The translations under genes and the position numbers were made by a program. A stretch of DNA of 64,000 nt from Phascolarctobacterium sp. (GTDB lineage: Bacteria; Bacillota; Negativicutes; Acidaminococcales; Acidaminococcaceae). The notes beneath the pieces were generated by a model. It did no database searches and was not told where the DNA came from. It was given only the letters and a program-made list of their open reading frames with translations. Location: NCBI GenBank assembly GCA_020024105.1, contig JAHHUH010000005.1, positions 1-64,000 of the forward strand, in the 5' to 3' direction. Below are positions 34,028-43,530 of this stretch, piece after piece (within the stretch, counting starts at the first letter, position 1; every line of letters begins with the position of its first letter).

Positions 34028-37000
34028 GTGATTACCTTGTTAGAAATAAAAAAATTTTTCGCAGTAGCGGCTGTCGCTATGGGCGGGATGTATTACGGTC
34101 TAGTAACCTGTGTAGTGCCTGATTATATTCAAAAGCTGTTGCCTACAGCGGAGGGAATTGCCCAGGAATATATTAACGGTACGGTCAAGCTGGGCGGTAT
34201 GACCTGGAACGGCGGTTTGACGGCCTATGTACATGACGTAGAGGTATACGACCTGCGGCAGGAGAAAATTGTGACCCTGCCCCAGGTAGAGGTGCAGCTG
34301 CGCCCCTGGCTGGCGCTTATTGATCCGGTTAAGGTTGTCAGCAGGATTACTTTGGAGCATCCCCAGGTGAACCTGGTGATGACGGAGGACAAGGGCTGGA
34401 ATTTTTCCCAGCTGTTAAAGCCGTCCGATTCCACGGAAACTCCTTTTTATGGGCTATTGGATGTTCATCAGGGACAGCTGCTGGTGCAGATGCCCGGTGG
34501 CAGCCATAGCTTTACGGTGGATGCCCTGGTAAATGGCGGCGCCAATCCTGATTTTGCGGTGGATGCTACTGTACATGCAGGACAGGACGTTCTGCAGCTG
34601 CAGGGTGTGTTGACTACTGACGGCGTAGGTAATTTGACGCTGAAGACGGATAAGCTGGATTTGGTGCCCTATGCCGGTGTGCTTAAGCATTTTGAAAACG
34701 TTCACGTTACCAAGGGCTCAATTCAGAAATTTAATTTAAAATGGGAAAATGACGGCAAGCGGATACTGCTTTCCGGCGAGGGTGATTTGCAGCAGGTAGC
34801 CTCCAAGATTTATTTCCAGGAGGGTTGGCATCAGCTGGAGCTGGACGGCTTTTTACGTATTGCCGATAATGTTTTGAGCCTGAAGGGCTTTAAGGCCGGC
34901 CTGGATAAGCAGCAGGTGGAGCTGGATGGCGAAATTAACTTGGCCCAGCTGGACGGCCTGGCTTCTGTGGAAGGCAAGGGCGTTGTGCGGGCTCAGGAGC
35001 TGTCCTGGAAGAATTGGCATGTTAAGCAGGTAGAAATACCCTTTACGGCGGACGGGGATAATATTACCCTGGAGGATGCCCATTTGACCTATGGCGGTGG
35101 CCTGGTAGAGGTTACCGGTAATTATAATATTAAGGAACAGGTTCTGCTGGCGACGGTGCAAGCTGCAGGTTTGACTCATCCCCTGGGTAGCTTTAGTGCG
35201 AATCCGTTAACCCTGAACGGCAAGGCAGTGGTCTGCCTACAGCAGCAGGATGACGGCGGGATGGCGGTACAGCTGGCTACGGAGGCCTGTGACCTTGGTT
35301 GGTGTAATCTGCAGATTAAGAAGCTGGCCCTGGATGGCAGCTGGTCCGATAATCAGCTGGAGCTGAAGCATTTTAGCGCCATGACCCAGGGGGACGGCAA
35401 CTTAGTTGCCAAGGGAAATGTTACCTTCACAGGCGATATGACCCTGGAGGGCAGAATGTCCGATTTCCCCATCGGGCCCTTTATGAATTTAGGCGGTCAG
35501 CAGGGTGAGGGCATTTGCTCCACCGGTTTTAAGCTGACCGGTAATGTACAGGCACCGGAATTTGCCGGTACCATTCAGCTGAATAAGGTAAAGGCCTTTA
35601 ACCAGAATATCAAAGAGGCTCATGGCTGGATTGGCTTGGCAGGTAATAGCCTGAAGATTAAGCAGTTTAAGGCCCAGATGGAACAGGGGAGTCATACCCT
35701 GAACGGCGTAGTGGACTGGAATGGTCCTAAGACTACGGTGGACCTGAGCCTGATGACCGAACAGGTCAGGGTGGAACCCCTGGCAGCCTTGGCCGGTGTC
35801 CAGACCAAGCTGACCGGTAATCTGGATAACTATGTTACCATGAAGGGTCCCTTGGATAATCTGGACGTAGTGGGTAATGTACGTATCCAGGACGGTAGTG
35901 CTGCCGGTTATCTGGTGGATAGGCTCCAGGGACATTATACCTACCATGATGGTCAGCTGACCCTGACTGATGGTAGCTTGGATGCCCTTTCTGCCCAGGT
36001 TAACTTTAATGGTACTATGGATAAGCAGCAGAACCTGGATTTTGATATGCAGGCTACTGGTATTAACCTGCAGCGCCTGCCCATCGTGGATGAGGACTAT
36101 CTGGTACGTGGCTATGTGGATTTTAACGGCAAGCTGCTGGGCACCTTGTCCAACCCTTTCTTTAAGGGTGATATTGCCAGCGAGGCCATTAACTTTAATG
36201 GCGAGCTGCTGACGGATGTGGCCGGTGAGGTTTTGAGTAATACCAAGGAAACCAATAAGCTGGATATTAAATTTAAGCAGCCCTATTTTGATGATAGTGG
36301 CGATTATGGTCTTTTTACGGCCGATATTAATATTAACCTGGTGGAAAAATACTTCCATGGTAAGGTCAATACTCTTTGGGGCAAGCTGGGTGGTATTCTA
36401 GCCATGGCTCGGCAGGACTACGCTATCGATGGTATTGCCCAGGGTGAATTACGTATCAATCCCAAGGGTAAGGACAGTGGTGCTGAAATTGACTTTACTG
36501 TTGATAAGGTTAAGATTCATGACATTCCCTATCACCGAATGGTCTGCAAGGGCTTTATGAATCATGGCGTTCTGAAGTTTGACGATGTTAAGTTGCAGGA
36601 ACAGCCCGATGTAGACGATAAAGGTATCATTGTAGTTGGTGGTAAGGTAGACTTTAAAGAGCAGAATCTTGATGTGGCAATAACCTCCGTTCAGGCTGAC
36701 CCGGCTATTTTTACCGTGGTTATGGAGAATCCGCCCAAGATTACCGGTGAGATGGATGGTCAGATTTATGTGAACGGCGGTCTGGCTAATCCCTCCGGTA
36801 AGGCTGAAATCAGTATTAATAACGGTAGCATTTCCGGTGTAGCTCTGGATAATGTTACGGCCTCCTTGTCCATGGCCGATGATAACGTCCGTCTTAATGA
36901 CCTGATTATTTCTAAGGATGTGTACAGCCTTCAGGCTAAGGGTGACCTGCCTCTGGATCTGCTCCGTGCTCCGGAAAATCGTCGTAAGAAGGATGCCCAG

Positions 37001-38338
37001 ATGAACGTCAAGATTAATATTGATGAGGCACGCCTCGGTATGCTGCCTGTCTTTACCGACCAGGTAGAGGAGGCCCAGGGCGATGTCAAGGGCAGTATTA
37101 ATGTGGCTGGCACTTTGGAGGAGCCGCTTATTTACGGTCAGGCGAAGATTGAAAATGGTAGTATCAAACTGAAGCAGCTGGATACGGTAATTGATAAGAT
37201 TAATACGGATGTTGATTTCAAGGGTAATGAAATTGTCTGGAACAATTTCTCAACCCAGCTGGGCAAGGGCACCTTTACCGCTAATGGTACCTATGCAATG
37301 CGGGCTAAGGCCGAGGATAGCTATCGTCTGTATCTGCAGGCGAAGGACGCCGAGCTGGAATCTGAAATCTTCACCGGTAGGATTAATGGTGATATTGAGA
37401 TTGTACCCCAAGAGTATGTGGACTATAACCAACACCAGGTGGATGGTGCCTTCCCCAAAGCCTTTAGACCGGTTGTCAGGGGTAATGTCCAGCTGGACGA
37501 TGTGATGATCAATATGCCCACCATACCGGAATTTGGTGAGGGCAATAGCAATATTGGCCTGGATTTGCGGGTAAATTTGGGTAAGAAGGTACATCTCTAT
37601 AATAAATACCTCTATGATATCTGGCTGAAGGGCCATATGGATATGCAGGGCAGTACTCTGTATCCTATTATTGATGGTAGGATTGGTGCTGAAAAGGGTA
37701 GCATTACCTACCTGCGTACACCCTTTAAGCTGAAGGAGGCCGAGGTTTCCTGGGTTGTTCCCGGTAGCTTCCTGCCCAATGTCAATATTAATGGTCAGGC
37801 CCGCTTCAGTCGCTACGATGTAGCCCTACGGGTAACTGGTCCGTTGGAGGAAATGGATTTGCAGCTGACTAGTAATCCTCCCCTCAGTCGTAACACCCTG
37901 GTACGGATGCTGACCCTGCAGAGGGATACGGAGGGCAGTGGTGATGTTACCAGCGATGATATTCAGAACCTGATGACCGCCGGTCTGCAGATGACCATTC
38001 TAGGTGACGTGGAGATGCTGGTTAAGCAGACTTTGGGTCTGGACCAGTTTCGTATCTACATGGGTGAGGTCCGTTCCGGTATCGGCTTTAGCAAGACTGG
38101 TAAAAACGATGCCCAGGAGTTGACTGAGGAAGAAAAAAACCAGTATAATTTGTTGGTTAGTAAATATTTAGGCGATAAATTCATGGTTGGCTATACGACC
38201 AGCTTTGACGGCGTCGACCGCAGTGTGTTCGGCCAGTATGATATTAATAAACGGATGAATATTACCTATTCCCGTAGCTATGATATCTCCGATGATGCGG
38301 ACAACTGGTGTGGTTTGGAATATAAGGTAACCTTCTAA
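34028..38338 (+). CDS. tamB: TamB-like translocation and assembly protein (DUF490)
   Basis: A very large envelope protein of about 1436 residues. An N-terminal membrane helix (AVAAVAMGGMYYGLV) anchors it in the inner membrane. The rest is repetitive beta structure rich in G, D and N, ending with the conserved TamB C-terminal region (SFLPNVNINGQARFSRYDVALRV, NPPLSRNTLVRMLTLQRD, TLGLDQFRIYMG). TamB-like proteins form lipid-carrying bridges and help barrel assembly. With no TamA in the window it probably works with BamA downstream. The frame is open from TTG 33944, but the start is uncertain: GTG 34028 or TTG 34037. Confidence 0.93.
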   Translation: MITLLEIKKFFAVAAVAMGGMYYGLVTCVVPDYIQKLLPTAEGIAQEYINGTVKLGGMTWNGGLTAYVHDVEVYDLRQEKIVTLPQVEVQLRPWLALIDPVKVVSRITLEHPQVNLVMTEDKGWNFSQLLKPSDSTETPFYGLLDVHQGQLLVQMPGGSHSFTVDALVNGGANPDFAVDATVHAGQDVLQLQGVLTTDGVGNLTLKTDKLDLVPYAGVLKHFENVHVTKGSIQKFNLKWENDGKRILLSGEGDLQQVASKIYFQEGWHQLELDGFLRIADNVLSLKGFKAGLDKQQVELDGEINLAQLDGLASVEGKGVVRAQELSWKNWHVKQVEIPFTADGDNITLEDAHLTYGGGLVEVTGNYNIKEQVLLATVQAAGLTHPLGSFSANPLTLNGKAVVCLQQQDDGGMAVQLATEACDLGWCNLQIKKLALDGSWSDNQLELKHFSAMTQGDGNLVAKGNVTFTGDMTLEGRMSDFPIGPFMNLGGQQGEGICSTGFKLTGNVQAPEFAGTIQLNKVKAFNQNIKEAHGWIGLAGNSLKIKQFKAQMEQGSHTLNGVVDWNGPKTTVDLSLMTEQVRVEPLAALAGVQTKLTGNLDNYVTMKGPLDNLDVVGNVRIQDGSAAGYLVDRLQGHYTYHDGQLTLTDGSLDALSAQVNFNGTMDKQQNLDFDMQATGINLQRLPIVDEDYLVRGYVDFNGKLLGTLSNPFFKGDIASEAINFNGELLTDVAGEVLSNTKETNKLDIKFKQPYFDDSGDYGLFTADININLVEKYFHGKVNTLWGKLGGILAMARQDYAIDGIAQGELRINPKGKDSGAEIDFTVDKVKIHDIPYHRMVCKGFMNHGVLKFDDVKLQEQPDVDDKGIIVVGGKVDFKEQNLDVAITSVQADPAIFTVVMENPPKITGEMDGQIYVNGGLANPSGKAEISINNGSISGVALDNVTASLSMADDNVRLNDLIISKDVYSLQAKGDLPLDLLRAPENRRKKDAQMNVKINIDEARLGMLPVFTDQVEEAQGDVKGSINVAGTLEEPLIYGQAKIENGSIKLKQLDTVIDKINTDVDFKGNEIVWNNFSTQLGKGTFTANGTYAMRAKAEDSYRLYLQAKDAELESEIFTGRINGDIEIVPQEYVDYNQHQVDGAFPKAFRPVVRGNVQLDDVMINMPTIPEFGEGNSNIGLDLRVNLGKKVHLYNKYLYDIWLKGHMDMQGSTLYPIIDGRIGAEKGSITYLRTPFKLKEAEVSWVVPGSFLPNVNINGQARFSRYDVALRVTGPLEEMDLQLTSNPPLSRNTLVRMLTLQRDTEGSGDVTSDDIQNLMTAGLQMTILGDVEMLVKQTLGLDQFRIYMGEVRSGIGFSKTGKNDAQELTEEEKNQYNLLVSKYLGDKFMVGYTTSFDGVDRSVFGQYDINKRMNITYSRSYDISDDADNWCGLEYKVTF

Positions 38339-38357
38339 TGGAGAAGGGAGAGTAACG

Positions 38358-38993
38358 GTGCTTAAGGAATATTTAGCAGAGCTAAGGAAAAATAAATTAT
38401 TGACCTTAGATGAGGAAAAAGAGCTGTGGCGCTTAGCAGCTGCAGGGGATGTGGAGGCCCACCAGCGTCTGGTGACGGCCTACCAGCCCCTGGTTTTTAA
38501 AATAGCTATGAGCTTCCAACTGCAGGAGGCTGAAACTATGGAGTTGCTGCAGGAGGGCACCGTGGGGCTTTTGGAGGCCGCAGAAAATTTTGATTATACC
38601 AAGGGTGTGGCCTTTAGTCTTTATGCCAGCTACCGTATCAAGGGTGCTATGCTGGACTATCTGAAGCAGAGCAGTAATCAGGGCCTCCTCTATCTGGAGG
38701 GGGAGCTGGGTGAGGGCATTACCCTGGGGGATACTTTGGCTACGGCTCAGGAGGGGCCCTGGGAAATGGCTGAGAGGCAGCTGCTGCAGGATAAGGTGCA
38801 GCAGGCTTTGGAACGTCTGCCACAGAAGGAACAGCAGGTGCTGACAGGTATGTACCTGGAGGACCGGACGGCCAAATTTGTGGCCGATGCGGTCAATGTC
38901 AGTCTGGGTCATGTGTACCGGCTGCAGAAGAAGGGCGTACGACGAGTGCGGGGAATGCTTGCTAGATTTATGCATGAATTTAATAATAATTAG
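38358..38993 (+). CDS. Sigma-70 family RNA polymerase sigma factor
   Basis: A 211-residue alternative sigma factor. Region 2 (about residues 30-100) includes VEAHQRLVTAYQPLVFKIA, ELLQEGTVGLLEAAENFDYTKG and FSLYASYRIKGAMLDYLKQ; region 4 (about 145-200) includes LPQKEQQVLTGMYLEDRTAKFVADAVNVS and a helix-turn-helix. It has region 2 and region 4 with a short linker and no full region 3. It starts at GTG 38358 with GGGAGAG upstream, 20 bases after tamB, so it lies in an envelope operon. Its target promoters are unknown. Confidence 0.9.
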   Translation: MLKEYLAELRKNKLLTLDEEKELWRLAAAGDVEAHQRLVTAYQPLVFKIAMSFQLQEAETMELLQEGTVGLLEAAENFDYTKGVAFSLYASYRIKGAMLDYLKQSSNQGLLYLEGELGEGITLGDTLATAQEGPWEMAERQLLQDKVQQALERLPQKEQQVLTGMYLEDRTAKFVADAVNVSLGHVYRLQKKGVRRVRGMLARFMHEFNNN

Positions 38994-39157
38994 TTTTCTT
39001 TAGCAATAAAATAGAATGAAGTAGATTTTGCTTGAAAAAAGCCGTATTTGGCAGAAAATTAGCTTAAATAGTGGCTATTTCACTTAAATGACAGGTGAAG
39101 TATGCTTTTTTATGGGGACTATAGTTGATATGTTTGCTAGAGAAGGGAGTAATGACC

Positions 39158-39643
39158 ATGGTTAAGGTAGGGAAGTCCACCTGTAAACGTATTCGCAGTG
39201 TACGGCTAAGCCTGGAAAATGCTGAGCAGAGCTTTTTAGATAATAAAGACATGCGGGGTGAGCTGGATCTGATGCTGGCCGAGGCGGAGCTGAAAAATCT
39301 GCGCCGCAAGCAGACCTTTCCATGGTCTTGGAATAGACAGCTTTTAGCTCTCTGTGTGGCTTCGTTGCTGGTGCTGGCCAGTGCTGGTGGTTGGTATTAT
39401 GCCAATTTGAATCAACCGGCACCTTTGGTTCCTGCTAGGACAGCTACAGTGCTTCTCCAGGTAGAGTCTACTCCGCAGACAGTTCAGAATTCGCTACTAG
39501 TTTCGCCTTCCGTGGGCGAAGCTAAGGTAAATAAAAAGTCGAAGGAATACCCTCAAGGGGCGCCGACAATGACACGGCTTGAAAATGTTGATATTAAACA
39601 GCTGGTACATTCGGCAAGAGCTGAATTAAGTAGCTCAAATTAA
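39158..39643 (+). CDS. Single-pass membrane protein, unknown; possible partner of the sigma factor
   Basis: Not recognised. From ATG 39158 (AAGGGAG at 39143-39149 is 8 bases upstream; in-frame ATG 39152 is too close) it has 161 residues: a basic, helical cytoplasmic part (1-58), one membrane helix (about 61-80, LLALCVASLLVLASAGGWYY) and a Ser/Val-rich outer segment. This topology is that of membrane anti-sigma factors, and the gene lies 164 bases after a sigma gene and 18 before bamA. No anti-sigma domain motif is visible, so this role is only a hypothesis. The 164-base gap before it shows no clear promoter. Confidence 0.75.
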   Translation: MVKVGKSTCKRIRSVRLSLENAEQSFLDNKDMRGELDLMLAEAELKNLRRKQTFPWSWNRQLLALCVASLLVLASAGGWYYANLNQPAPLVPARTATVLLQVESTPQTVQNSLLVSPSVGEAKVNKKSKEYPQGAPTMTRLENVDIKQLVHSARAELSSSN

Positions 39644-39661
39644 TCTTTAGGAGGATTTGTA

Positions 39662-41611
39662 ATGAAGAAAAGATTTATGTTGCAGTCAGTAACAATGGGA
39701 TTGGCTGCCACTTTTTTGGCAGCACCTGTATTTGCAGAAGAACTGCCTGATGTAGCTAAGGACGCTCAGGCGTTGGTGACGGCTGCTACAGTAGATGCCG
39801 CTCCGACTGTTGTAAAAGAAGAAGCACCGCAACAAAAGGTTGTAGCCAATTATTTTGGCAGAACCATTACCAAACAGAGCGTGGTTGGTAATACCGTTAT
39901 GAGTGAAGCTGATATTTTAAGCGTTATTGCTTCTAAGCCTGGCATGGAATTAACCGAGGCTGGTTTAAGCGATGATTTAAGTGCAATTTATGATTTAGGC
40001 TATTTTTATGATTTGCGTCCGGAATTTAAGGAAGTTCCCGAAGGTGTACAGGTTATTTACCACGTTATGGAAAACCCGGCTTTTGAAAGAGTTGCTATTA
40101 CTGGTAATACCGTAGTCAGTGATGCCCATGTCCAAAACTTCTTTGACATGAATAAGGGAGAAGTAGTTAATCTGAAGCAAGTCAACCAGAGAGTACAAAG
40201 ATTGGAAGAAGAATATCGTCAGGCAGGCTATATTTTGGCTCGTGTAACTGATGTTCATATGGAACAGGATGGAACCTTGAACATTACAATGAACGAAGGT
40301 AAGGTAGAGGGCTTTAAGGTTAAAGGCAATGCAAAAACTAAGGACTATGTTATTACCCGTGAAATGCGCATGAAACCCGGTGATCCCTTCAATGCTAAGG
40401 CTGCTCGTCGAAGCATGCAGCGTGTGTACAACTTAGGCTTTTTTGAGGATGTCAACGTTAAATTAAATCCTGGGAAGGAACCTAATTCTGTAGAGGTAGA
40501 AATTGTTGTTGTAGAAATGAATACCGGTACCTTTGGTATTGGTGCTGGCTATAGTGATGCTGATGGCTTCGTTGGCATGGTTTCCATCGGTGATAAAAAC
40601 TTCCGTGGTACTGGTGACCAGATTAACCTGCGTTGGGAATTTGGCGGAGAGGATAATAAGAACTATGATTTCAGTTATACCCGTCCTTGGTTGGATGATA
40701 AGGAAACATCCGCTACTATCAGTCTGTATGACAGTACTAGTGAATATGCTGACTATAATCATAACGCAGATGAAATTGCCCGTTATGATAAAAATCGTCG
40801 TGGTCAGGAATTGACTTTTAGTCGTAAAACTGAGAATGAATTCATAAGTAACTTCATCAGCATTAAGAACCGTAAGGATACATACAAGGGTGCTGTAGAT
40901 AATAGCCGTGACCAGTATTATGAGGATGGTTTCTACGTACCTGGCCAGCCTGAAAGACCTAATCCGGATAAGCCGGGCGAAATGCTTCCTGCTACACCAG
41001 GTAGTCATTCCGATTATTGGGAGGACTTCTATCCGACAACTGCTGCAGCACGTCGTGCCGAAAATTTTGGAACGACTCGTAGCATTACTTTGGGCTGTAT
41101 TTATGATTCCCGTGATAATGTGTATGATCCTCACGAAGGTAAACGGACCAGTTATAGCATTGAGCATGCAGGCTTCATGGGTGGTGACTTTAACTTTACC
41201 AAGATTACTACCGATTTTCGTTACTATTATCGTGGTGGAGGCGACAGTGTTTGGGCTTTGAATTTGGGTGCCGGCTATGCGCATGGCGATATGCCTTTAA
41301 GTCAACGCTATACAATGGGTGGTAGTGAAAGCCTCCGTGGCTACGAAGATGACCAGTTCCGTGGTAATAGTATGTTGAAAGCAACTCTGGAATATCGTTT
41401 CCCCATCATCAAGAAGGTACAGGGCGTACTCTTCACTGATAATGGCTATGCTTGGGATAAACGTCATGAGGACGACTTCGATTTGGGCGAAATTAAGAGC
41501 AGCTATGGTGTTGGCCTGCGTATTACCTCTCCCTTAGGACCCGTCAAGCTTGACTATGGCTTTGGTGAAGATGGTGGTAAGTTCCACTTCAGCTTTGGTG
41601 GCCAATTCTAA
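39662..41611 (+). CDS. bamA: BamA outer-membrane assembly factor (Omp85)
   Basis: The core of the machinery that folds barrels into the outer membrane. It has 649 residues with a signal peptide ending PVFAEE. Residues about 60-295 look like three POTRA domains (SVVGNTVMSEADILSVI, NPAFERVAITGNTVVSDAHV, KGNAKTKDYVITREMRMKPGDPF). The 16-strand barrel follows, with the L6 motif GGSESLRGYEDDQFRGN near residue 558 and a C-terminal SFGGQF. E. coli BamA has five POTRAs and about 810 residues. GGAGG lies before the ATG. Confidence 0.96.
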   Translation: MKKRFMLQSVTMGLAATFLAAPVFAEELPDVAKDAQALVTAATVDAAPTVVKEEAPQQKVVANYFGRTITKQSVVGNTVMSEADILSVIASKPGMELTEAGLSDDLSAIYDLGYFYDLRPEFKEVPEGVQVIYHVMENPAFERVAITGNTVVSDAHVQNFFDMNKGEVVNLKQVNQRVQRLEEEYRQAGYILARVTDVHMEQDGTLNITMNEGKVEGFKVKGNAKTKDYVITREMRMKPGDPFNAKAARRSMQRVYNLGFFEDVNVKLNPGKEPNSVEVEIVVVEMNTGTFGIGAGYSDADGFVGMVSIGDKNFRGTGDQINLRWEFGGEDNKNYDFSYTRPWLDDKETSATISLYDSTSEYADYNHNADEIARYDKNRRGQELTFSRKTENEFISNFISIKNRKDTYKGAVDNSRDQYYEDGFYVPGQPERPNPDKPGEMLPATPGSHSDYWEDFYPTTAAARRAENFGTTRSITLGCIYDSRDNVYDPHEGKRTSYSIEHAGFMGGDFNFTKITTDFRYYYRGGGDSVWALNLGAGYAHGDMPLSQRYTMGGSESLRGYEDDQFRGNSMLKATLEYRFPIIKKVQGVLFTDNGYAWDKRHEDDFDLGEIKSSYGVGLRITSPLGPVKLDYGFGEDGGKFHFSFGGQF

Positions 41612-41630
41612 AACCTGACTGGAGGTTAAG

Positions 41631-42902
41631 ATGAAGTCCTATTGGCTCTTATTGATGACTATTCTGTCTGGCCTACTGCCCTGGCAGCAGGCCCAGGCTT
41701 TACCTGTGACTTCCGTTCAGGTGGAGGTCGTTGATAGTAATGGTGGTACGAGTAGGGTGCTTTTGGATAAGATGGGTGCCAGCCTAGAGGTTGTGGCGCA
41801 GCAGCTTTTCCTGGATAGGGAGGTTGCAATGCTGCAGCAGGAGGACCGGGCCTATGTTGACCTGCTGACCGAGGTGGGTGACAGGGTACTGACAGGCTAT
41901 TATGTGCAGACGGCGGATATCGACTTTGGTGAGCAGACACGGGTCCGTTTTCAGGTTCGTCCCTGGGATGGAGTTGTGGGGGCACCGGAGATTGATATGC
42001 AATTTTCCGGTATCGAGGGCCATCTGGCACAGGTTCTGGAGGAGCGCCTGCCCGGTCTGAGAAATAATATTGCAGCCATTATCCAGGGGGCCTCCCTAGA
42101 GGCCGTGGACTGGGCCGACGGTGTCCTGCGCCGGGTGGTAAGGGAGGCTGTGGCCAAGGAGCTGCCGGAATTTAAGGTGGCCGTGGATTTGTGTCGGGAA
42201 CAGGAGCGAGTGCTGGTACAGGTTATTATTTACCCTGTGGGTGAAATCGTCCGCAATGTGGACTACGAGCTTAGCTCCCAGGCCGTCCCCAATATTCTTC
42301 TGCTGGACCTAAAGTATAAATACCAGGAGGAATGCAACCGTTTGCGGGGTCTCCCCCTGGATTATATCCGGCATCACAAGCAGGAGCTGGTGCAGCAGCT
42401 GCAGGAAAAGCTTTTAGCAGAGCCTGTGGTGCGGCGCTATCATCTGCAGCCCCAGATTAATCTGGTACCACAAGGTGACTTACAAGTTGATATAAACTTG
42501 ACTTCTGAGGAGTATAGAATTTGGCTGGAGGGCTACGCCGACGTAGGTCGGGAGGAGTACAATTTATCCGGCAAGGCTCATGTGGGCCGTTATATAGAAC
42601 CCGGGGCAGAGGTTTTTTGTGAAGCAGAGCTTTTGCTGAATCCCACTGACTGGAATTACTATTTAGGCTATACCCAGCAGTATAGAAAAAGTCAGATAAG
42701 CTATTTATATGGTATGCCCCATAACAATAATGTTTATCGAGTGCAGTATTTGCCCAATGAAGCCTGGAGCTGTCGGTTGGAATATCATTCCCGTGATAAG
42801 CGTAATGAATATGGACTGCGCTATCGTATCCACGAATTCCTGAGCGCTGAAACCGTTTATGCAGACCATGAGCTGTATTTGCGCCTAATAGGAAATTTGT
42901 AG
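41631..42902 (+). CDS. Exported protein of unknown function next to bamA
   Basis: Not recognised. A 423-residue protein with a signal peptide (1-23, ending QAQA). The middle (about 25-290) is mixed alpha/beta with Arg/Glu-rich helices; the last 130 residues show alternating polar/hydrophobic strands rich in Tyr and Trp (YADVGREEYNLSGKA, WNYYLGYTQQY, SCRLEYHS) and could be a small beta-barrel. It starts 20 bases after bamA behind GGAGG, so it is cotranscribed. A role in outer-membrane assembly is inferred only from position. Confidence 0.8.
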   Translation: MKSYWLLLMTILSGLLPWQQAQALPVTSVQVEVVDSNGGTSRVLLDKMGASLEVVAQQLFLDREVAMLQQEDRAYVDLLTEVGDRVLTGYYVQTADIDFGEQTRVRFQVRPWDGVVGAPEIDMQFSGIEGHLAQVLEERLPGLRNNIAAIIQGASLEAVDWADGVLRRVVREAVAKELPEFKVAVDLCREQERVLVQVIIYPVGEIVRNVDYELSSQAVPNILLLDLKYKYQEECNRLRGLPLDYIRHHKQELVQQLQEKLLAEPVVRRYHLQPQINLVPQGDLQVDINLTSEEYRIWLEGYADVGREEYNLSGKAHVGRYIEPGAEVFCEAELLLNPTDWNYYLGYTQQYRKSQISYLYGMPHNNNVYRVQYLPNEAWSCRLEYHSRDKRNEYGLRYRIHEFLSAETVYADHELYLRLIGNL

Positions 42903-42908
42903 CTTTTC

Positions 42909-42937
42909 TTGAAAGAAATTCTCCACACTGATATAAT
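42909..42937 (+). promoter_or_regulatory. Strong predicted promoter for the Skp/OmpH-like genes
   Basis: TTGAAA at 42909-42914 and TATAAT at 42932-42937, spacer 17, with the extended element TGA just before the -10. It allows chaperone and lipid A genes to be transcribed apart from tamB-bamA. Confidence 0.75.
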
Positions 42938-42980
42938 GGAGAGTGAATTTTTAAATACAAAAGAAGGTAGGTAATGTATT

Positions 42981-43466
42981 ATGATGCAAAAATTGCGTAA
43001 CCCTAAAAATGTAAAATTGGTTTCCTTGTTTGTTGCAGCAATCTTTGTTTTGGGCTGCTTTGCTTTGACTCTTACTCAAAGTGGCATGTCCAGCTCCGCC
43101 GCAGCAGCTACTAGCGAATCCGCTATCGGCGTTGTCAACTTCCAGGCAGTTGTCAGCCAAAGCCCTGATATGGCAGCTATGCAGGAAACTATGAAGGCTG
43201 AGGTTGAAGCAGCTAAAAAAGATTTTGAAACAAAAAGCGCTAATATGAATAACGAGGAAAAACAACGTTATTATCAACAGCTGCAGGAGCGTTTGGCTAA
43301 TAAGCAGAATGAACTGATGGACCCTGTGCTGAAAAAAGCAGAAGCAGCTATCCAGAAGATTGCTGACAAAAAGGGTTTATCCGTGGTTGTAGACAAAAGC
43401 ACTGTAGTCTTTGGTGGTGTAGATATCACTGAGGAAGCTGTGAAAGGTATGCAGAGCGGTAAATAA
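42981..43466 (+). CDS. skp: Skp/OmpH family periplasmic chaperone
   Basis: A 161-residue exported protein of the OmpH/Skp family, which holds unfolded outer-membrane proteins in the periplasm. A hydrophobic N-terminal signal (about 12-30) is followed by the family beginning SAIGVVNFQAVVSQSP, a long charged helical hairpin and the closing KKGLSVVVDKSTVVFGGVDIT. A Cys in VLGC near residue 26 could be a lipobox but is imperfect. ATG 42981 and 42984 are alternatives. Confidence 0.9.
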   Translation: MMQKLRNPKNVKLVSLFVAAIFVLGCFALTLTQSGMSSSAAAATSESAIGVVNFQAVVSQSPDMAAMQETMKAEVEAAKKDFETKSANMNNEEKQRYYQQLQERLANKQNELMDPVLKKAEAAIQKIADKKGLSVVVDKSTVVFGGVDITEEAVKGMQSGK

Positions 43467-43483
43467 GAGCATTAATTTCTAGT

Positions 43484-43507
43484 GGGAAGGGCCTTTGGGC
43501 CCTTTCC
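43484..43507 (+). promoter_or_regulatory. Stable hairpin between Skp-like genes
   Basis: GGGAAGGGCC (43484-43493) pairs with GGCCCTTTCC (43498-43507, one G-U) around TTTG. There is no U-run, so it is more likely an mRNA processing or stability element than a terminator. Confidence 0.5.
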
Positions 43508-43530
43508 TGCTAACTATAGGAGGAACGCTG

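Noticed and set aside
35489..36358. Long antisense open frame (289 codons) inside tamB
   Set aside because: It lies wholly opposite a well-supported tamB frame, has no ribosome site and reads as low-complexity Leu/Ile/Gln/Gly-rich shadow sequence.
40463..41284. Antisense open frame of 273 codons inside bamA
   Set aside because: Shadow of the BamA barrel coding strand; Ile/Thr-rich repeats reflect the reverse complement of barrel codons.
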